Translations under genes and position numbers: made by a program
Part shown: piece after piece, positions 60,063 to 64,000 of the stretch
Numbering within the stretch: the stretch's first letter is position 1
Layout of the letters: each line of letters starts with the position of its first letter
Assembly: GCF_029892425.1 (NCBI RefSeq)
Contig: NZ_JARXWB010000040.1
Span: 1 to 64,000, forward strand
Direction: 5' to 3'
Source: Bradyrhizobium sp. BR13661
GTDB lineage: Bacteria; Pseudomonadota; Alphaproteobacteria; Rhizobiales; Xanthobacteraceae
DNA length: 64,000 bases
The notes under the pieces: generated by a model
Database searches by the model: none
Seen by the model: the letters and a program-made list of their open reading frames with translations, nothing else
What the model was told of the DNA's origin: nothing

Positions 60063-61037
60063 TCAGTTCACGCCGAAGGTTTCAAAGGCAACGGGAAGGC
60101 GTACCTGCACGTTGTCCCGTTTGGCCAACGCCAGAAGGGATTTCATCGAATTGTCGAAGTCATCGAGAGCGTAAGGCATTGGCCGTAGAGGCTCATCAAG
60201 CGAACGCGTAAAGTCGTCCCAGTGGACGGGAATGACGACCTTGGCTCCAACCGCCTGCACCACTTCGCGCCAATAGTCAGAGATGAATTCCTCAGATTGT
60301 TTGCCAAGCCCACCGATACCGAGAAACACGGTGTCCGCCTTCACGCCCTTGAACTTGCCAGGAATGAAATTACCGCTCGCGACCAGGAGAAGACTTGTCG
60401 AATGATGCTGTAGGAGGAAAGAAAAATTACCTCCCTCTCGATATTCACTGGCACTTGCGGGGACGGTGAGGGGGTGATCGACCGTTCCCGGAAAGGCGAC
60501 GCCGGGCGAATGCGGGGTTTGGAAAATTGTGACCGTGAAATCGCCGAGAGTATAGATCTTTCCATCGTCGAAGACGGTGATGCGGTCGGATGATAGGCCA
60601 TCTCCGAGAACGACGTTGCGCGTCGAGAGCGATCCAAAGACCAACGCACCAGTTTTTAGTGCGACCCTTGCTGTGTCCATCGCGTGGTCATGATGCGTGT
60701 GAGCAACAAAAATCGCATCTAGACCCTTGATCCCAGCCTTGCTCAAGGCACTGTTGATCAGGCGCTCGTCCGGCGGAATTTTACCGATGAGCAGACGCCA
60801 GATTGGTGGGCGAGAAAAGAACCCATCAGACAATATTCTCGTCTTTCCATCGTCAAATAGAATGGTCGTCGTTCCCATGAACTGGGCACTAATGTGCGCT
60901 GAACTTGGCGCGGAAGAAGTCTGCAATGAGGTGTATGCCGCCAACGAAGGACTGCTCAGCAGCTTGTAAAGAACGACGACTGCGATCAGGCCCAGGGCCG
61001 CGAGTCCGATTAAGCCCATCCGATAGACGAGTTTCAT
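60063..61037 (-). CDS. MBL-fold metallo-hydrolase, membrane-anchored
   Basis: A 324-residue protein. The N-terminal helix (LIGLAALGLIAVVVLYKLL, residues about 8-26) anchors it, with the enzyme domain outside. The metallo-beta-lactamase motif HTHHDHAMD (about residues 111-119) and later histidines (TPHSPG, VIPVHWDDF) fit the UlaG/RomA-like branch that hydrolyses phosphodiesters or lactones. GAGGGAAG precedes ATG 61037. Codon usage is visibly more AT-rich than in neighbours, hinting at acquisition by transfer. Confidence 0.82.
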   Translation of the reverse strand: MKLVYRMGLIGLAALGLIAVVVLYKLLSSPSLAAYTSLQTSSAPSSAHISAQFMGTTTILFDDGKTRILSDGFFSRPPIWRLLIGKIPPDERLINSALSKAGIKGLDAIFVAHTHHDHAMDTARVALKTGALVFGSLSTRNVVLGDGLSSDRITVFDDGKIYTLGDFTVTIFQTPHSPGVAFPGTVDHPLTVPASASEYREGGNFSFLLQHHSTSLLLVASGNFIPGKFKGVKADTVFLGIGGLGKQSEEFISDYWREVVQAVGAKVVIPVHWDDFTRSLDEPLRPMPYALDDFDNSMKSLLALAKRDNVQVRLPVAFETFGVN

Positions 61038-61205
61038 CACTCTTCCCTCAAATTCCCGGAAGCACATCTTGTATTGTCACATTTTACGAGTGACTTCCAA
61101 TGCCCGCAACGCGCCCGCAGCCTGACGACGCGCGGAGCTATGAGTTGCGAGCTGCGCCATGATCGGCGACCTTGTTCAACTGACGAGAGGGACGGTGGTC
61201 AGATC

Positions 61206-61292
61206 GCACTCAGCCTCGGTATTTTGTACGACACTGGAAGCGCTGGTTTCCCTCAGGATGACAAGCAAGCGGCTGAATGGTATCGCAAGGCT
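61206..61292 (+). pseudogene. Single Sel1-like repeat remnant
   Basis: In the frame open from 61074, residues ALSLGILYDTGSAGFPQDDK and QAAEWYRKA match one Sel1 (TPR-like) repeat, with G, Y, G, D, A, W, Y and A in consensus positions. No signal peptide, other repeats or ribosome site surround it, and the frame runs on into the racemase gene out of phase. It is most simply the remains of a Sel1-repeat gene. Confidence 0.45.
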
Positions 61293-61329
61293 TTTGAAGT
61301 GATTGAGCCAGATTTCGAAAGGCACCGGA

Positions 61330-62019
61330 ATGCGAACCATTGGCCTGATCGGCGGCATGAGCTGGGAGAGCACAGCGCTCTATTACAAGCTCATCAACGA
61401 GCGCGTCCGTGACCACATGGGCAAGCTGCATTCTGCGCCGCTGTTGCTTTACTCCTACGATTTCCAGGACATCAAGGAGATGCAATACGACGGCCGCTGG
61501 GCGGAAGCCGCGGCGAGCCTTGCCGAGGTGGCGTGGCGGCTCGAAAGCGCCGGTGCCCGTGCGATCGTGCTGTGCACGAACACGATGCATAAGCTGGCGC
61601 CCGAGATCACCGCGAAGCTGACCATCCCCTTCATCCACATCGGCGACGCCACGGCGCAGCGCATTCGGGCCAGGGGATACCGGCGCGTCGGGCTCCTCGG
61701 CACCAGGTTCACGATGGAGGAAGACTTCTACATCGACCGGCTGAAGGCGCATGATCTCGATGTTCTCGTTCCTCCGGCCGACGAACGGGCCGATGTGAAC
61801 CGCATCATCTACGATGAGCTGTGCCTCGGAATCGTCTCCGATCCCTCGCGCCGCCACTATCAGGACGTGATGGCCGCGCTCGTCGCCCGAGGTGCCGAGT
61901 GCATCATCCTCGGCTGCACCGAGATCACGATGCTGGTGGGCGCTGCGGATACATCTGTCGAGACGTTCGACACGACGGCGATTCACGCGGAGACTGCGGC
62001 GGATTTTGCGATCGGGTGA
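61330..62019 (+). CDS. Aspartate/glutamate racemase family protein
   Basis: A 229-residue cofactor-independent racemase (YgeA-like). The two active-site cysteines are in LCTNTMHK (about residue 80) and LGCTEI (about residue 192), and the N-terminal MRTIGLIGGMSWESTA is typical of the group. It interconverts D and L amino acids such as Asp or Glu, or acts as hydantoin/arylmalonate-type enzyme. ATG 61330 has AAAGG seven bases upstream. It lies directly after a Sel1 remnant, so its natural promoter may have been altered. Confidence 0.88.
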   Translation: MRTIGLIGGMSWESTALYYKLINERVRDHMGKLHSAPLLLYSYDFQDIKEMQYDGRWAEAAASLAEVAWRLESAGARAIVLCTNTMHKLAPEITAKLTIPFIHIGDATAQRIRARGYRRVGLLGTRFTMEEDFYIDRLKAHDLDVLVPPADERADVNRIIYDELCLGIVSDPSRRHYQDVMAALVARGAECIILGCTEITMLVGAADTSVETFDTTAIHAETAADFAIG

Positions 62020-62418
62020 TTGCGTGGAATGGCCTACAAGCAGATGTTTTTCGTGCAAGTGTATGGGCGAGCAATTCGCCGGGGTTGTCGCATTTTCTCA
62101 AATGGTGGACGACAGCGCGCATGACGCCGAAGAGCCGGTCTTACTCGCTGCGTATGGGCGAGTGCCGCCGGAGGCGGGGACAGTCGCCGCCTGAAGAAGG
62201 GACCCTCAAAGGCTCGGCATTTGCTTAGGTTGCGCAAATTGGTCCGCTCTGCTGCGATGAGCGGACCTCAGTCAGACGGCCGCGACTTCGCGGATGGGCC
62301 ATTTCCGGACTCGTGCATCGCAGCGAGATTGCGTCCCTAATCTATAATTCTCGTCCGCGCGCGCAAGCAGCGTAGGCGCTTGTCGCAGCGTCTTTAATGA
62401 ACTGAGGGCAAGTCCCGG
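62020..62418. other. Intergenic region before the beta-helix gene end
   Basis: These 399 bases hold no gene that I can support. A 43-codon frame at 62063-62194 (plus strand) reads MGEQFAGVVAFSQMVDDSAH and lacks a ribosome site. At about 62242-62266 GTCCGCT and AGCGGAC form a 7-bp hairpin. The rest is unstructured. The absence of a clear terminator after the minus-strand gene is notable. Confidence 0.3.
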
Positions 62419-64000
62419 CTAAAGCACAAATAGGTCTTGAAGATGCAAGCCGGTTATTTGCGTATGCTCAAGCACCAGCGTGTCATTGCTGCCGAGCTTG
62501 ACGAACACGTCGCTTCCGTGCTGCTTGATATGGCTCGCGAGTTGACCGAGATTCGAGAAGAAGGCTGAGACGTCGACCGTGTCGCCGGCCGAGATATCGG
62601 CGATGTGAGAAACACCCGACCCCCTTTCTATCACGACGTGATCATTGCCTACGCCGAGATAGACGTCGCCGGCGACGTGACCTCCCTTGCCGAACACAAA
62701 CGTATCGTCGCCCGCGCCGAGCATCACGTCGCCGATGATTTGGCCGTGGTTCACCACGGCCTCCTGCCCGCTCCCACCCAGTACCGCAACGGAGGTGCCC
62801 TGGATGAGCCCGAAATTATCCAAAACCGACGAATTGTTCGCGTTAGATACGCCATCGCGCTCCACGACATTCAATTCCACCGCGGCTGAAGCGAAGTTCT
62901 CACTCTGGATGACTCCGGTGCAAGTGTTATCAACCGCTGCGTGGTTCCCAGAGACGACAACACCCGCCGCGCGCAGCGGGACACCGAGCGCGGCGCCATG
63001 ATAGACGCCACCATTGGTCACAATCTGCCCGCTGTTGGTCAGATGATGACCGTCGCCGGCCATTAGAACGCCCACAGCTCCATCGCCATGGGTGGCAATG
63101 GAGCCGTGATTTTCAATGATCCCATTGAGAGCATTGCCGAAGGCATCGCCGCTGCCTGCGAAGACATCGCTATTAGTTACGCCAAGCCCGATTCCGATAG
63201 CGGCGTCGCCATGGGTGCTTACACAACCGTTATTGACAATATCTATGTCCTGCCCGGTCTTGAAAAACAGTCCACCTGTTCCCGCAATTCCGACCGCAAA
63301 AGTACCGTGCGTTTCGATGGTCCCGGTGTTGCTGATATGATGGCCGTCACCCCTGCCGAGAATCCCGAAGCTACTTCCGCCAGTGACAGAAATCGTGCCA
63401 TGGTTCGCGATGAACGCATCGCGAAGCTGGGCCAGCATGCCATCTCCCTCCGCGCCAACAAGCCGGATTTCGCCGGTATTGAGTTCAACAGCAGCCTCGC
63501 CCCGCACGAGCATCACGGAGAGACCGTTCCCGGAAGCGGTAACGTCACCAAAATTCTCAGCTTTGGAACCGTCGCCGATCGCACCTACGGCGAGCGAGCC
63601 GACGGCGCCGGCCGGTTGAATGTCCTGAACGTGACCGTAGTTGGCCACGACTCCATTTAGGCCGCCACCGATAAGTGCAGATGCAAAACCTCCTTCGATA
63701 CGAACGGTCCCGTAATTGGCGATATGAAACTGGTCACCAAACGCCGACAGTCCGTCGGAAGTCAAAAAGGCATTGTTGGGGTCGAACACTCCGCCGTGAG
63801 TTGCGACATAGCCGTAGTTCTCAATTGTCTCATTTTGGCCGACAGCAGCAATTGCCGGCGCACCCAGGCCGAATGTTTCTATGTGACCGAAATTTCGGAT
63901 TGTGACGCCGTCGGCAAAAGCAGAAATGTCACTCGACAGGTCGCCGGTCGTCGCCAGGCGGCCAAAATTGATAATCGTGTCGTCCGTTGTGCTTGTTGTC
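62419..64000 (-). CDS. Large secreted beta-helix/RTX-like protein, 3' part
   Basis: The last 526 residues of a protein whose start lies beyond the right edge; the frame is open to position 64000. Most of it is a repeat of about 20-25 residues with the core N-x-G-x-I-x-T-x-G-D-G-A-x-G-(I/V), for example NHGSIATHGDGAVGVLMAGD and NTGTIETHGTFAVGI, expected to form a right-handed beta-helix. Near the C-terminus GDVMLGAGDDTFVF and GDVYLGVGNDHVVI are RTX/hemolysin-type calcium-binding turns, and the end (DTLVLEHTQITGLHLQDLFVL, in part) resembles type I secretion signals. So a calcium-stabilised, type I-exported adhesin or surface protein is likely. No transporter gene is visible here. Confidence 0.75.
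   Translation of the reverse strand, partial: TTSTTDDTIINFGRLATTGDLSSDISAFADGVTIRNFGHIETFGLGAPAIAAVGQNETIENYGYVATHGGVFDPNNAFLTSDGLSAFGDQFHIANYGTVRIEGGFASALIGGGLNGVVANYGHVQDIQPAGAVGSLAVGAIGDGSKAENFGDVTASGNGLSVMLVRGEAAVELNTGEIRLVGAEGDGMLAQLRDAFIANHGTISVTGGSSFGILGRGDGHHISNTGTIETHGTFAVGIAGTGGLFFKTGQDIDIVNNGCVSTHGDAAIGIGLGVTNSDVFAGSGDAFGNALNGIIENHGSIATHGDGAVGVLMAGDGHHLTNSGQIVTNGGVYHGAALGVPLRAAGVVVSGNHAAVDNTCTGVIQSENFASAAVELNVVERDGVSNANNSSVLDNFGLIQGTSVAVLGGSGQEAVVNHGQIIGDVMLGAGDDTFVFGKGGHVAGDVYLGVGNDHVVIERGSGVSHIADISAGDTVDVSAFFSNLGQLASHIKQHGSDVFVKLGSNDTLVLEHTQITGLHLQDLFVL

Noticed and set aside
62063..62194. 43-codon frame between racemase and beta-helix gene
   Set aside because: No ribosome site and no family; kept only as a remark on the intergenic region.

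Overview
The window reads as chromosomal DNA of a high-GC alphaproteobacterium, most likely Bradyrhizobium or a close relative. This is inferred from the protein families, the GC-rich third codon positions, the frequent GTG and TTG starts, and several families of short palindromic intergenic repeats. Most genes are ordinary housekeeping or accessory chromosomal genes. I see no rRNA, tRNA, CRISPR array, prophage or intact insertion sequence.

Layout. 0.2-3 kb: minus-strand aromatic-acid operon (flavin monooxygenase, then benzoate-type CoA ligase) running off the left side. 3-8 kb: small secreted proteins, a CurA-type reductase, and a dicarboxylate/amino-acid symporter followed closely by an amino-acid-binding protein. 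8-16 kb: ATP-grasp protein, ferredoxin-NADP reductase, FMN-type glutamate synthase-like protein, PilZ protein, CorC/HlyC membrane protein and a chemoreceptor. 16-21 kb: a three-gene import unit (composite outer-membrane porin, double-domain ABC permease, ABC ATPase with extra C-terminal domain) with a 19-bp near-palindrome inside its predicted promoter. 21.5-27 kb: a creatininase-family gene divergent from an NMT1-type ABC uptake operon that also encodes a 2-hydroxyacid dehydrogenase and a duplicated AprI/Inh-type protease-inhibitor domain protein. 27-34 kb: two ECF sigma factors with C-terminal extensions, each preceded by a small dimeric alpha/beta-barrel-fold protein (YCII/DGPF and ABM), with radC, a DMT exporter and an AdaA-like repair regulator between them.

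33.7-42.9 kb: methionine aminopeptidase, MscS channel divergent from a K+/H+-type antiporter, molybdate uptake modABC, a murein endopeptidase and an L,D-transpeptidase. 43-48 kb: a PAS-GGDEF-EAL protein whose GGDEF motif is degenerate, a Gly-Tyr-Arg repeat protein and a second chemoreceptor. 48-54 kb: acyl-CoA-dehydrogenase-like flavoprotein, a membrane protein divergent from a TetR regulator across a perfect 16-bp palindrome, an amidase overlapping the tetR gene, and plsY. 54-64 kb: mostly exported proteins of mixed type (serine hydrolase, Tat-type dehalogenase-like hydrolase, TPR protein, small secreted proteins), then visibly more AT-rich DNA with an MBL-fold hydrolase, a Sel1 remnant before an aspartate/glutamate racemase, and the 3' part of a large secreted beta-helix/RTX-like protein cut by the right edge.

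The parts most worth a second look are the porin-ABC unit without its own binding protein, the two parallel ECF/barrel-protein pairs (one with a candidate ECF42-type autoregulatory promoter), the symporter plus orphan binding protein, the NMT1/creatininase/Inh operon and the terminal beta-helix protein. All functions are read from sequence motifs and recalled family knowledge; no database search was run.
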